Source of the DNA: JABSQH01 sp039177505
GTDB taxonomy: Bacteria; Actinomycetota; Acidimicrobiia; Acidimicrobiales; Ilumatobacteraceae
Assembly (NCBI GenBank): GCA_039177505.1
Contig: JBCDFR010000005.1
Coordinates: 32,084 to 96,083 of the forward strand
Direction of reading: 5' to 3'
Length of the DNA stretch: 64,000 nucleotides
The notes beneath the pieces are model-generated. The model did no database searches and had not been told where the DNA came from. It was given only the letters and a program-made list of their open reading frames with translations. Shown here one piece after another: positions 34,735-44,702 of this stretch (position 1 is the first letter of the stretch; each line of letters starts with the position of its first letter). The position numbers were made by a program, and so were the translations under genes.

Positions 34735-36983
34735 CGCAGCCGCCGGCCTCGCCGACCAACGCAAGGGATGCCCCGCTCGATCTGGGTTTCACTGCCCAGA
34801 TCAGTCGCCGCCGCGTGCGCGTGCCGTTCATCCAGCAGATGGAGGCGACCGAGTGCGGTGCCGCATGCTTGGCGATGGTGATGGCCTACCATGGCAGGTG
34901 GGAGCGGCTCATCGATCTCCGCGAGGCCTGCGCCGTGACGAGGGACGGTACTTCGGCGTTGGAGATCCTGCACGCTGCGCGTCGGCGCGGGCTGGCATCG
35001 ACGGCGCATCGACGCGAGCTCGCCGATCTCGACGACGTCACGCTTCCGGCTATCGCGTTCTGGGGGTTCGGCCACTTCGTGGTCATTTCGGCAGTGACCC
35101 GGTCGGGGATCGACATCAATGACCCATCGAGCGGTCCCCGACGCGTCCCGTGGGAGGAAGTTGACAAGTTTTTCACCGGACTGACACTCGAGTTCGTGCC
35201 GACGACCGCGTTTCAGAAGTCTGGACAGCGACCACCGGTGGCCCGTGCCTTTGCAGAGATGATGGCCAGCTCGTGGCCGGCGATTTTGTTGGCAACGTTC
35301 TGCGGTGCACTGCTCGTCGTGCCGGCTCTCGTGCCTGCGTTTGCTGTGCAAGCATTCATCAATCGCGTGATCGCCGAACAACGAACCGACGCGCTTCCGG
35401 CCATCATCACTGCGCTTGTCGCGGCAGTGCTGTTGATCGCGTGTCTGACGGCGGTGCAGCGCAGTCTCCTGCTCCGGGTGCAGCTGCGCACGACCACGCT
35501 CGCGACGGATCGGTTGATGAGGCGTCTGCTTCGACTGCCGATGCGTTTCCACTCTGCGCGTTCGGCAGGCGATCTCGCCTACCGGCTGCAACTCGGCAAC
35601 GAACTAGCGGCGTTGCTGGTGACGCAAGTCGTTCCGGCGTTGATCGCCGCCGTGACGTCGACCATCTTCTTCGCCGCCATGCTGCTCGTCGAGACCAGGC
35701 TCGCACTCATCGCGCTTCTCGCCGCGGTTGTCCAGGCCATGCTCCTCGTCGCTGTGCAGCGCCGACAACAGGTGCGCAGTCAACAAGCGACCGGTGAAGA
35801 CATCATCGTGCGCGTTGCTGCGACTCAAGGCTTGGACACGATCGTCGACATCAAGGCGACGGGCGAGGACCTCGCCCTCTTCGGTCGCGTCTCGTCGATG
35901 CACTCGCGGGCCAGCGCCACGTCGCAGCGCCTACAGCTCCCAATCGTCGCACTCGGCGCACTCCCGCAGCTAGCAACGTCGCTGGCGACTATTGCGGTAC
36001 TCATCGTCGGAGCGAGACTGGCGTTCGCAGGGCAGCTCGATGCGGCGACGCTCGTCGCCTTCACACTGCTCCTCGCCCAATTCCTCGCGCCGCTCGGCGT
36101 GCTCACGGCCCTCGGGACAACGCTGCAGACTGCGCGCGGCGCGCTCGATCGGGTGCGCGATGTGCTCGAACAACCCGAGGATCCGGTCTTCACGCATACG
36201 ACGCCGAAGGCTGAGGCGCCGCCGAACAGACTGCGCGGAGCAGTATCCATTCGGGGCCTAACGTTCGGCTACAACGAGGATCGGTCGCTCGTTGACAGAC
36301 TCGACCTGGACCTCGCGCCCGGGGCTCGGGTTGCGCTGGTCGGCGACAGTGGTAGTGGAAAGTCGACCATCCTCCGTCTCGTCGCCGGCCTGCTTGAGCC
36401 ATGGGCAGGCGCGATCGAGTTCGATGGACGTGATCGAACTGAGATTCCACGAGAGTTGCTCGCCCGAGACCTCGCCAGTGTCGACCAACAGATCGTGCTC
36501 TTTGCGGGGACGGTGCGCAGCAACCTGACGCTGTGGGATGAATCCGTTCCCGATGCCGCGTTGGAGCGGGCGGTTGAAGATGCCGCCTTGCTGGACACGT
36601 TGCGCAGCAGACCGGGGTATCTCGACGCAGTCGTCGACGACCACGGATCGAATTTCAGCGGCGGGCAGCGACAACGCCTCGAGCTCGCTCGGGCGCTCGT
36701 GACGGATCCGGCGGTGCTTTTGCTCGACGAGGCGACGAGCGCGCTCGATCCTGCGATCGAGCAGGTGGTCGTCAGCAACCTGATGCGTCGTGGATGCACG
36801 ATACTGGTCGCCGCCCACCGTCTCTCGACCGTACGCGACGCGGACGAGATCATCGTGCTGCACGGGGGCCGAGTCGTGGAGCGGGGAACACATGCCGAAC
36901 TCGTTCAGGCGCGCGGCCGGTATCTCGAACTCCTAGGCGGCCCGAAGGCTGCGGCAATCAACCCAAGGGGCGCCACGTCGTGA
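34731..36983 (+). CDS. lanT: NHLM lanthipeptide ABC exporter with C39 leader peptidase
   Basis: A 750-residue three-part protein. The N-terminal C39 peptidase has QMEATECGAACLAMVMAYH with nucleophile C42, H115 (FGHFVV) and D131 (INDP), and should cut after the leader GG. Six membrane helices follow, then an ATPase with GDSGSGKST, FSGGQRQRLELARAL and AVLLLDEATSALD. It removes the leader and exports the modified peptide. The start overlaps the HlyD-like stop (ATGA) and its stop overlaps the next gene (GTGA), so the set is translationally coupled. Confidence 0.93.
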   Translation: MTQPPASPTNARDAPLDLGFTAQISRRRVRVPFIQQMEATECGAACLAMVMAYHGRWERLIDLREACAVTRDGTSALEILHAARRRGLASTAHRRELADLDDVTLPAIAFWGFGHFVVISAVTRSGIDINDPSSGPRRVPWEEVDKFFTGLTLEFVPTTAFQKSGQRPPVARAFAEMMASSWPAILLATFCGALLVVPALVPAFAVQAFINRVIAEQRTDALPAIITALVAAVLLIACLTAVQRSLLLRVQLRTTTLATDRLMRRLLRLPMRFHSARSAGDLAYRLQLGNELAALLVTQVVPALIAAVTSTIFFAAMLLVETRLALIALLAAVVQAMLLVAVQRRQQVRSQQATGEDIIVRVAATQGLDTIVDIKATGEDLALFGRVSSMHSRASATSQRLQLPIVALGALPQLATSLATIAVLIVGARLAFAGQLDAATLVAFTLLLAQFLAPLGVLTALGTTLQTARGALDRVRDVLEQPEDPVFTHTTPKAEAPPNRLRGAVSIRGLTFGYNEDRSLVDRLDLDLAPGARVALVGDSGSGKSTILRLVAGLLEPWAGAIEFDGRDRTEIPRELLARDLASVDQQIVLFAGTVRSNLTLWDESVPDAALERAVEDAALLDTLRSRPGYLDAVVDDHGSNFSGGQRQRLELARALVTDPAVLLLDEATSALDPAIEQVVVSNLMRRGCTILVAAHRLSTVRDADEIIVLHGGRVVERGTHAELVQARGRYLELLGGPKAAAINPRGATS

Positions 36984-39133
36984 ACCAGGACGTGAACGCG
37001 TTTCCAGGCAGCGCAGGCCATCGTGCCGCGCAGGCTACGGAACGCCGACTCGCTCGTCTCGTCAGCGGGCGGCCACCCGACCGCCGGTCGAGCGACAGCG
37101 CCGTGGTCGACGCCGTGCTCGCGGCAGCCCGTGCTGCCGGATGCAAGGTCGAATCCGAAGCGATCGATGACGCCGAGATCGCAGCCAGCCGAGGCGCATT
37201 GCTCGTTGATATCGCGGCTCGCCTCGACGTTCCGATACGGCCGATCGACCTCGATGCCGAGTGGCCGGCACAGCCGGCTCTGCCGATCATCATCGACGGT
37301 GCACCGCCCACCGTGCTGCTCACCGCTCGCTCGCGGCTGCGCCGGCTCGATCTCGACTCCGGCGCGCTTCACGACGTCAGCGGGACAGCAATGGACGGCG
37401 CAGCGTACGTCGTGTACGCCGGGTTGGGTACGCACGCCGTCGGCCTACGTGGACTGCTTCGCGCTGCACTTGGCGGAGGTAGCAGGCGCGACGCGGCCCA
37501 GCTCGCCATCGTTGCGGCCATCGCGGCCGTTCTTGGACTGACCGTTCCGCTGCTGACCGGGGCGGTCGTCGGGCGAATCATCCCGACGGCGTCGCGCGAT
37601 GACCTCGTCGCCGTCGGCGTCACTGCGCTCCTCGCCGGTACCGCTGCGCTGCTTGTGGCCATTGCTCAGGGCCTATACATGCTGCGGATCGCTTCTCGAA
37701 CCAACCTACAGATGACGAGCGCACTCTGGTATCGCGTCGCGCGGCTACCCGTACCGACGTTGCGAGCGCGTCCCGCCGGCGAGCTGGCGCAGCGCGTGTT
37801 CGGGCTGGACGCCGTGCGTGCGCTCATCACCAGCGCCGCGGGGACAGCAATTGTCGTGACAATCGGCGGCCTGGCCAGCCTCCTCGCGGTCGCAATCCTC
37901 GACCTCACCCTGGCAGCGGCGATCGGCGCCGTCGCTGCGGTCAGCCTGTTCGTCGGCACCCTCTTGACGTCTCGGCTGCTCGACGCCGAACGTCGACGCG
38001 TCGACGCGTCGGTCGAGATGAACGGTCTCGTCGTGATGCTCTTCTCCGGCCTTGCCAAGCTGCGCGTCGCCGCCGCTGAGGAGCGAGCGCGGGCCCGGTG
38101 GGCACAGCGGTTCGGCGAGATCCAGCGGGCGATGCGAGACTCGACGGCTGCGGTCAATGCACTGTTCGTGATCGTTTCGGTGATTCCGGGCGTGGTCATG
38201 CTAACGACCGTGGTCGTCCTCGGCCAATCAGCCGGCAGCTCGCTCGGCACCGTCGCAACCGCCGCAGTCGCGACGGGCGGCCTCTCCGCAACGGTCGCAA
38301 TCGTGGTCCCGCTGGTGCCCCAGCTCGCTGCACAGGTTCCTCTGCTCGAATCGACTCGACCACTACTCACTGTGGAGCCTGAATCCGCTCGACGTAGCGA
38401 GGACGTAGGCGAGCTGGAGGGGCGCGTGGAGCTGCGCAACCTCACCTATGGCTACTGTGCTGGCCGACCGGTTCTGCGCGACGTCAACGTCGTGGTTCCG
38501 GCCGGGAGCTTCACCGCCATCGTCGGCCCGTCGGGTGCCGGCAAGTCGACGTTGGTAGGCATGCTCCTGGGCTTCGACCGTCCATGGAGCGGCTCCGTGC
38601 TCTACGACAACCGCGACGTCTCCCGACTGCGCATCGACGAACTGAGACGGGCGATTGGCACCGTCACGCAGGACGGTCGCACCGCGCCGGGCACAGTCCT
38701 CGACGCCATTCTCGGAACGTCTGGGTGCGCCGAGCAGGATGCGTGGAACTCGGCTGAAATGGTCGGCATCGCTGCGGAGATCCGGGCGATGCCGATGGGC
38801 ATGTCGACCGTGCTCTCCGAAGGCGGCGCAGGTCTGTCTGGCGGACAACTTCAGCGGCTCATGCTCGCCCGCGCCCTGGTACGCCGTCCACGGATCATCA
38901 TCCTCGACGAGGCGACAAGTGCGTTGGACAGCCTGAGTCAGTCCCACATTGCAGCGAACCTGGCGTCGCTCGGCGCGACACGCATCGTCGTCGCGCACCG
39001 CCTAAGTACGATCCGGCAAGCGGACCAGATCGTCGTGCTTGACGAGGGTCGGGTTGCCGACACCGGCACGTACGACTCGCTGCTCCGACGTTCACCGCAG
39101 TTCCAAACGTTGGCTCGGCGTCAGGAGGTGTGA
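36980..39133 (+). CDS. NHLM-type ABC transporter permease/ATPase (second subunit)
   Basis: The 717-residue protein lacks a peptidase domain and has instead an N-terminal ~150-residue region (AGCKVESEAIDDAEIAASRG, VLLTARSRLRRLDLDSG), then membrane helices and an ATPase with GPSGAGKST, LSGGQLQRLMLARAL and IIILDEATSALDS. This is the usual partner of the C39 exporter in NHLP clusters. The Q-loop reads TVTQDG. GTG at 36980 overlaps the previous stop. Confidence 0.9.
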   Translation: MNQDVNAFPGSAGHRAAQATERRLARLVSGRPPDRRSSDSAVVDAVLAAARAAGCKVESEAIDDAEIAASRGALLVDIAARLDVPIRPIDLDAEWPAQPALPIIIDGAPPTVLLTARSRLRRLDLDSGALHDVSGTAMDGAAYVVYAGLGTHAVGLRGLLRAALGGGSRRDAAQLAIVAAIAAVLGLTVPLLTGAVVGRIIPTASRDDLVAVGVTALLAGTAALLVAIAQGLYMLRIASRTNLQMTSALWYRVARLPVPTLRARPAGELAQRVFGLDAVRALITSAAGTAIVVTIGGLASLLAVAILDLTLAAAIGAVAAVSLFVGTLLTSRLLDAERRRVDASVEMNGLVVMLFSGLAKLRVAAAEERARARWAQRFGEIQRAMRDSTAAVNALFVIVSVIPGVVMLTTVVVLGQSAGSSLGTVATAAVATGGLSATVAIVVPLVPQLAAQVPLLESTRPLLTVEPESARRSEDVGELEGRVELRNLTYGYCAGRPVLRDVNVVVPAGSFTAIVGPSGAGKSTLVGMLLGFDRPWSGSVLYDNRDVSRLRIDELRRAIGTVTQDGRTAPGTVLDAILGTSGCAEQDAWNSAEMVGIAAEIRAMPMGMSTVLSEGGAGLSGGQLQRLMLARALVRRPRIIILDEATSALDSLSQSHIAANLASLGATRIVVAHRLSTIRQADQIVVLDEGRVADTGTYDSLLRRSPQFQTLARRQEV

Positions 39134-39150
39134 TCGACCGCCAGTCCGGC

Positions 39151-40251
39151 TCAGCTCACTCTGTACCCGCCACGCACGCCGAGATAGGCCTTCACGCTCG
39201 GCGTACGGTCCTGTCGGTGTGTGGTCTTGAGGTGATTCACCCGACGGATCACCCCGTACTCGACGCGCCGATGCAACACTTCCACCGGCGGTCGAACCCC
39301 GAGCTGCTGCGCCGCCTCGGTCGTGAGGGCGATGTCCTCGCCCGGCCACTCGGCGAGAGCCAGCAACCAGCCGGGATCTGCGAGGCCGTAGGAGCCGAGC
39401 GCGTCAACGACCACGTCGAGTTCTTCAGCTTCCGCCGCTGACAGCTCGACGCCGATGACCGGCTGAACCACGCCGTTGCGCAGCTCGATATCGAGAACGC
39501 ACGACTGGTGAGGCGACAGCGAAGCGTGCTCGGTCGCAGGCGCCGCGATCGCTTCCCACGCAACTCGGTCGTCGACCCATCGCACCAACTCAGCCAACGT
39601 GCGTTCAGGCTCCGTCGTGACGAGACACAGCCTAAATGGGCGGCTGGCGCGCGAGAGCATCGCACCGCGCTGGAACGCACCCGCTCCCGGCCAAAGCCCG
39701 TGCTCGATCTCCATCGCCACTGCCGCATCGCGCTGCGATGCGCCGAGCGCTCGGTGGACATAAGTGTTCTGCGGTGGCGCAAGATGGCGTGGCGCGCAAA
39801 ACAGCGATGGAACCGGAAGACCCGAGCCGGGACGACGCGCATATCCGACACCCAGGTCGTATTCGACCCAGACACTCTTGCACGCAAGCGGGGAAGCATC
39901 GTCCGACATCGCCGCGCCGCTGAGCAGCTCCTCCAGCCGGCGGTTAACGCCGTCATCCCCGCCTGCAAGAGTGCCGAGTGCGAGCGGTTCGGTGGATGGA
40001 CGCAGCTGCAGTAGCACGTCCGCACCAGCACCAGCAGCAGAAACCTCGAATCCGAAGAAGTTCGTCACCGATGCTGGAACTCGAGCGAGCGCGCCCGCGA
40101 CCCCATCCGCGGCTCCGGGGCCAGCGATCGCATCGAGCAGCTGGCCGACGTTCGCAAGCAAGGGCCCGAACGACCGTAGGCACACCGCCGCAACGTCACG
40201 CTCCATGGGGCTGCCGCTCCGTCTGGTCGCGATCCGCCTCCTCAACAGCAC
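39151..40251 (-). CDS. Lanthipeptide-cluster protein of unknown function (paralogue 1)
   Basis: A 366-residue soluble protein I do not recognise. Notable segments are SVWVEYDLGVGY, PVPSLFCAPRHLAPP, RPFRLCLVTTEPERTLAELV, SCVLDIELRNGVVQPVIGVE and a basic end TPSVKAYLGVRGGYRV. No signal peptide or membrane helix. The frame opens at GTG 40251, which overlaps the stop of paralogue 2; ATG at 40206 is an alternative. Its place in an operon convergent to the exporter suggests peptide modification or immunity, which is inference. Confidence 0.65.
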   Translation of the reverse strand: MLLRRRIATRRSGSPMERDVAAVCLRSFGPLLANVGQLLDAIAGPGAADGVAGALARVPASVTNFFGFEVSAAGAGADVLLQLRPSTEPLALGTLAGGDDGVNRRLEELLSGAAMSDDASPLACKSVWVEYDLGVGYARRPGSGLPVPSLFCAPRHLAPPQNTYVHRALGASQRDAAVAMEIEHGLWPGAGAFQRGAMLSRASRPFRLCLVTTEPERTLAELVRWVDDRVAWEAIAAPATEHASLSPHQSCVLDIELRNGVVQPVIGVELSAAEAEELDVVVDALGSYGLADPGWLLALAEWPGEDIALTTEAAQQLGVRPPVEVLHRRVEYGVIRRVNHLKTTHRQDRTPSVKAYLGVRGGYRVS

Positions 40252-41385
40252 GTCCGGGCACGACGACGGTCCCTCCGTACGGCGGTGAGCCCTGCGAGGA
40301 ACTCGGCTTCCGGAGACGACGCGAGGTCCGGATGGAAGGAGATAAGGCGCGCTGCCTCATCGCAGGTCGTTGCCAGCACAACCTTCGACATGAGGATGAT
40401 CTGCTCTCTGGCGTCATTGCGTGTGAGCACTCGGAGACCCTGCGCTGCGCGTTCGAACCCGATCGCTGCGCGGCCGTGGCAGATCGGCGTTGCCGGCGTC
40501 GCTGTGCCCAGCACGTCAGCGAGTTCGAAACGGCCCTTCTCGGAGAAAGCAGGTCGACGGCTCGTGAGTGCGTCCCGTTGACTCTGTGCGTCGCAGTCGC
40601 CGATCGGTCTCGGGCGGATCGCCGCGAAGCTTGCGGCCACTCGCTTGCGCGCTTCGCTGGGAAGGCCAGCGGCTGAGATCTCCCCGGCTGCGGAACGTTC
40701 GAGTGCGTCACGGCCCGGTTCATCGGCAGCGGGTAGTTTCGAGCGCAGCTCGATTGGCGACGGGCCAGTGACGCCGATCCGACAACCTGCCGGACGCGGT
40801 GCGGCCATCACACCGACCTGCATCACTGTGTTCGGCGGGATTTGTGCGGTCGAGGGCATCGATCCCGGCAGCCATTGCAGGCGGTGGCGATGACCCGCTG
40901 AGTGCGGCGTAAGCGCTGCCGGCCGACAGTTCGCCCGCCTCGCCGTACTTCGGCGCGGCAAACACGCTCGGGTGGTTGCGATTGCCGCGTGACAGGTCCC
41001 GTTCGAGCCATCCGTGCTCGAGCGGCTTGGACAGCCCAGGTGGGGCAGTAGACGGCGCCGCATCGAGCCGGTCCAGGTCAGCGCCTGATGGCGTGGCGAG
41101 GGCGGCGGGAACAGCGCCGATCGCGTCCGCGCTGTTGACGTACGCGAGAAAGTCGTCGTTGGTGGGATCGTCGAGGCGGACCTCAGCGCCGACGTACCCG
41201 GTGACGTCACGCGGCAAGCGATCGGCGAAGTCGACAAGAACGCTAGTGGCGCGGTCGCGGACTACGTTCGCCAGTTGTGCGGAAACGACATGTGCACCCC
41301 GACCCGCCGTGTCGGGCAACTCGTCGAGGTCTGCGTCGACGATCGAGGTCTCGCTGCCCCGCCTGACACTTGCCGCGCTCGTCAT
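40242..41385 (-). pseudogene. Lanthipeptide-cluster protein, paralogue 2, frameshifted
   Basis: The frame from ATG 41385 shares the plan of paralogue 1: EHGWLERDLSRGNRN, HPSVFAAPKYGEAGELSAG, comparable with VWVEYDLG and PVPSLFCAPRHLAPP. Near 40830-40850 the similarity moves to another frame, IPPNTVMQVGVMAAPRPAGC then RIGVTGPSP, comparable with QRGAMLSRASRPFRLCLVTTEPE. That second frame runs to 40242 with no stop. A single-base indel would restore one ~380-residue protein. Either a genuine pseudogene or a sequencing error. Confidence 0.6.
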
Positions 41386-41792
41386 CCGGACGCTCCGATC
41401 GCCCACACCGTGCCCCCGAGCACGTGGTGACCGGTGTCGGCGAGCGTGGGGCGAACACTGGCCGGCCAGCGATCGAAAGTGTCGGCTGGCCCGGGTCGGA
41501 GCGCGATGACGAACCGAGCGCTCGGGAACAACGTCGGCATACTGTCCGCAGCCAGGTGAAGGAAGGTCGTTGAGTCGACCTCCGGCGTGGCGCGGGCGTC
41601 TCGTTCGAGTAGGTAGCGATCGAGTTCGCCTGACGGTGCCCCGTCGAGCCTGTCGAGCAGCACCTCCATTGCCCGGTGATGATCGAACTCGTGCACGGAC
41701 CGGCGCGATGGGAACATCTGTGAGATCGATGTGGATCCGGACTTCGGCAGGTTCAGGTTGACGAGGTGGAATGCTCGGCCGGTGTCCGTCAC
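41382..41792 (-). CDS. Short sulfotransferase-like protein
   Basis: The 136-residue protein starts with VNLNLPKSGSTSISQMF, the PAPS-binding loop of sulfotransferases, and contains MPTLFPSARFVIALRPGPADT, the next conserved strand. A full enzyme is about twice as long; the C-terminal half is missing and the frame ends at a stop that overlaps the next start (ATGA). It may be a truncated remnant still translated to couple the downstream gene. Start GTG at 41792. Confidence 0.6.
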   Translation of the reverse strand: MTDTGRAFHLVNLNLPKSGSTSISQMFPSRRSVHEFDHHRAMEVLLDRLDGAPSGELDRYLLERDARATPEVDSTTFLHLAADSMPTLFPSARFVIALRPGPADTFDRWPASVRPTLADTGHHVLGGTVWAIGASG

Positions 41793-41906
41793 CTGTGCGG
41801 GTCCAAGCGTTCCGGCCACGCGAGGATGATACGGCTCCCGAGGTGGTGTTGCGTTGGTGCGACGCAGAGCCGTGGGGGCTGGTCGACGTGTGACACGCTT
41901 CTTGCG

Positions 41907-43172
41907 GTGACTGTTACTGGATGGGACAAGTTGGCGCGGCTGGTCGACGCATCGTCGGATGCGTTCGCGCCCGATGTTGTCGTCGTCGGATCTGGGCCGA
42001 GCGGTCTCGCGGCCGCGGCCCGCCTCGCGTCGCGGCGGGTGCTCGTGCTCGAAGCATCTGATCGGATCGGCGGGCGTATCGACACGCGAACTTGGAACGG
42101 CATCGCCTACGACGTCGGGGCGTTCCTCCCGTTTCCGCGATCCCTCATCCCGGGCCAGGACGACGGCCTCCAGCTCTCGACCGGACCGGTCGGGCTGCAT
42201 GCTGCAGGGTCGACGACACTCGGCGATGAGCTCATCGACCTGATCGAGAAACGCTGCGACGACGGGTCGGACGATCTCGGTCGCTTCTCCGCCGGCGAGA
42301 TCGGCATCGATCAACTCTCTCCCGGTATGCGTTCAATGGTGGAGGCCGGGTTCAACGCGATTCATCCGGGTTCGATCGAGCGCTACGCGGCTCGCTACCA
42401 GCGACAGGGAGTGACGACGTATCGACCGGCGTTCAGCGGCATGGGCAACGGGGAGCTCACCGACTTCCTCCGAGGTTCAGGCGCGGCTCGCGTCGAGCTC
42501 GCTCGCTGCGTCGATGCGGTGGAACCGACGGATGGCCGGTGGCGCGTCCGTGTCGGCAACGCCGCGGTTGCGGACGGTCCCGATTGGATGGTTGAGGCGG
42601 ACGATGTGATCGTGGCGACACCCCCGCACATTGCCGCCGAGATCGTTGCCGACATGCCCACTGTGGCGGCGGACTTCCTCCGCTCGGTCGAAGGTGTCCC
42701 GGGCACGGTCGTCGTGCTGATCGTCGACGCGGCGGCGGTCGAACCGTTCAGCTACATCGTCACTGCCGACGCAACGGTGAACACGGTCGCGCAGCGGCGT
42801 GTCGACGGTGTCGCCGTCCTGACTGCGTTCCGGGTCGGTCGATGCCACGACGCGGTGGTCGACAAGAGCGACGACGAACTCGTCGATGCAACGATCGATG
42901 CGATCCATCGCCTCGACGTCGGCGGATCGCTCGGCGACCGAGTGCATCACGCCGACGTCGCCCGCTGGTCGATGATGGGACCGATCCTCACCGATGACGT
43001 CGTCGCCCACCGTGCCCAGCTCGACCACGTGATCAATCCGGTCGACGGGTTGTGGCTCACCGGGGACTACACCGCGAACCCAGACGTTGTGATGCCCTAC
43101 GGCATGGTGGCTGCGGTCCATGCTGGTGCGGCGACCGGTGCAGCCGTAGAACGAGCGCTCGAGCGGCGATGA
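41907..43172 (+). CDS. FAD-dependent amine-oxidase-like oxidoreductase
   Basis: A 421-residue flavoprotein with VVVVGSGPSGLAAAARLASR, VLVLEASDRIGGRIDTRTW (GG doublet and FAD ribose contact) and the C-terminal FAD contact LWLTGDYTANPDVVMPYGM. It resembles the amine oxidase/phytoene desaturase superfamily. Substrate unknown. GTG at 41907 is divergent from the sulfotransferase-like gene by 114 bp, and the stop overlaps the next start (ATGA), so the pair is coupled. It might oxidise the peptide or a lipid; neither is shown. Confidence 0.85.
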   Translation: MTVTGWDKLARLVDASSDAFAPDVVVVGSGPSGLAAAARLASRRVLVLEASDRIGGRIDTRTWNGIAYDVGAFLPFPRSLIPGQDDGLQLSTGPVGLHAAGSTTLGDELIDLIEKRCDDGSDDLGRFSAGEIGIDQLSPGMRSMVEAGFNAIHPGSIERYAARYQRQGVTTYRPAFSGMGNGELTDFLRGSGAARVELARCVDAVEPTDGRWRVRVGNAAVADGPDWMVEADDVIVATPPHIAAEIVADMPTVAADFLRSVEGVPGTVVVLIVDAAAVEPFSYIVTADATVNTVAQRRVDGVAVLTAFRVGRCHDAVVDKSDDELVDATIDAIHRLDVGGSLGDRVHHADVARWSMMGPILTDDVVAHRAQLDHVINPVDGLWLTGDYTANPDVVMPYGMVAAVHAGAATGAAVERALERR

Positions 43173-44320
43173 CAGTCGACCTGGCTCGCTCTGTGTTGGC
43201 GCAGCATGCCGAGGAGATGGCCCTCAACATCGATTCGGTCGCGCCAATGACCTGTCTCGATGCTGGGTCCGAGCGCCCGTACGGCGACATCGTGCCAGCG
43301 GGATTACTGCTCGCCGGACTCCGAACACTTACGCTCACGGACGCGGTGGGCGCAGCGATCGATGCGCTGACGACATGGCTGGCAACGCGCCGCACCACAC
43401 TCGGATTCGCGTTTCATACCGGCACACTGCCGACCGCAACCGACAGCACGCTGACGATGCTCGGATATCACGACGCTTGGCTGGCCGACGGCCTCGCCCG
43501 GTTCGCCGACGACGAGGGCGGCATTACCCCACAGCTCCTCGGCGCCGGCGAGGGCGAAATGCGGGCCACGGTGGCGAATGCGCACTGGCAACCCGCCGAC
43601 GATGTGACGACGGCGCTCGCCCACCACCTCCGCACCGTGAATGGCATTGCTGCCTTGACCGACCCCCGATGGTTCGCAGAGCGTGCTGCGACGCGGGCCT
43701 CGGTGTTCGTCGCATGCCCATGGATCGTCGACTGGGCGTGGTCGTTGGCCGCCCGCTCGATAGATGGCGACGCCGGGATCGACCTACGAACGATGCTGGC
43801 CGCGGAGCTGGTGGCCTCGGCCAATCCAGACGGCTCGTTCGGCCGATTGGAGGAACGACCGTTGGCGACGGCGGCCGCGGTGGCGGCAGGTGACGTCTTG
43901 CATGATGCCCTCGACAACCGTGTCGTGGAGACCGCCCGGACACTGCTCGCCGAGATAGTGCTCGACGGTGTCGAACCTCAGGTGCCGTTCGCTTCGTCGC
44001 AGCGCTGCCTGATTGCCGGCGATCCCGTCGCCGGTGTCCCTGCACGGTTCGGAATGGTGATGCTGCAGACGGGCGAGGAGGGCCTCGCGACGCCGGGCGA
44101 TGAGGTGCACCTGCTGGCCCGCTACCGCGACGATGGAGCCGCGGTGTTCACCGGATTGGCGTTGATGGCACTCGCTCCACGAAGCGTGTCAGACCGGACA
44201 GCGGCTGACGGTGCCGCACCCATCGCGGCCGAGCCGCATCCCCGCTACCGATGTGCCAGCCTCCGCGACTACTTCGAGCGCTTTGCGCTCCCTCCGGCGC
44301 TCGAACGCGCGACCCAATGA
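43169..44320 (+). CDS. Alpha-toroid-like protein of unknown function
   Basis: A 383-residue protein without export signals. TLPTATDSTLTMLGYHDAWL, LARFADDEGGITPQL, VANAHWQPADDVTTALAHHL and LVASANPDGSFGR recall the repeated helices of terpene cyclases and prenyltransferase beta-subunits (DADxT and DGG-like turns), but no DxDD catalytic motif is visible. Translationally coupled to the flavoprotein, so the two probably act together. Function not known. Confidence 0.6.
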   Translation: MTVDLARSVLAQHAEEMALNIDSVAPMTCLDAGSERPYGDIVPAGLLLAGLRTLTLTDAVGAAIDALTTWLATRRTTLGFAFHTGTLPTATDSTLTMLGYHDAWLADGLARFADDEGGITPQLLGAGEGEMRATVANAHWQPADDVTTALAHHLRTVNGIAALTDPRWFAERAATRASVFVACPWIVDWAWSLAARSIDGDAGIDLRTMLAAELVASANPDGSFGRLEERPLATAAAVAAGDVLHDALDNRVVETARTLLAEIVLDGVEPQVPFASSQRCLIAGDPVAGVPARFGMVMLQTGEEGLATPGDEVHLLARYRDDGAAVFTGLALMALAPRSVSDRTAADGAAPIAAEPHPRYRCASLRDYFERFALPPALERATQ

Positions 44321-44429
44321 CCCTCACGCGCACTATCGAGGCGAGTCGTTCGCCGCCCAATCAGGCCATTGACCGTTGGGTATGGTTGTGACGCGGATCG
44401 TCGTGCGCAGTGTCAAGCTCGTAGGGATG

Positions 44430-44702
44430 TCAAGGGCGAGCCGATTTCGCCCGAAGGACGCGGGCGGATTCAAGAGCACCGATTCGCTGACGTCGACATC
44501 GTGACGCTTCCACGTGGCGCTCACCGGCGATCAACCCGTAGCGGCCGTCGGCGGCGGTGACCGCGATCGGCATGAGCACGCCGTGCTGAACGACCGACGC
44601 CGCGAACGCGTTGTCGATGTCGGCGGGTCGGTTGTGTTCGTCTCGGTCGATGAGTTCGAGGTCGATCGTGGTGTGGTCGGTGGTGTCAATGGTGGTCGTC
44701 AT
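44430..44702 (-). pseudogene. ParB-like N-domain fragment
   Basis: Starts MTTTIDTTDHTTIDLELIDR and continues DEHNRPADIDNAFAASVVQH, GVLMPIAVTAADGRYGLIAGERHVEASR, the ParB/Srx-like N-terminal fold of plasmid and phage partition proteins. After GERHVEASR the similarity ends; the remaining residues and the other frames down to 44333 look scrambled. A truncated copy left by a mobile element at the right edge of the island. Confidence 0.65.
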
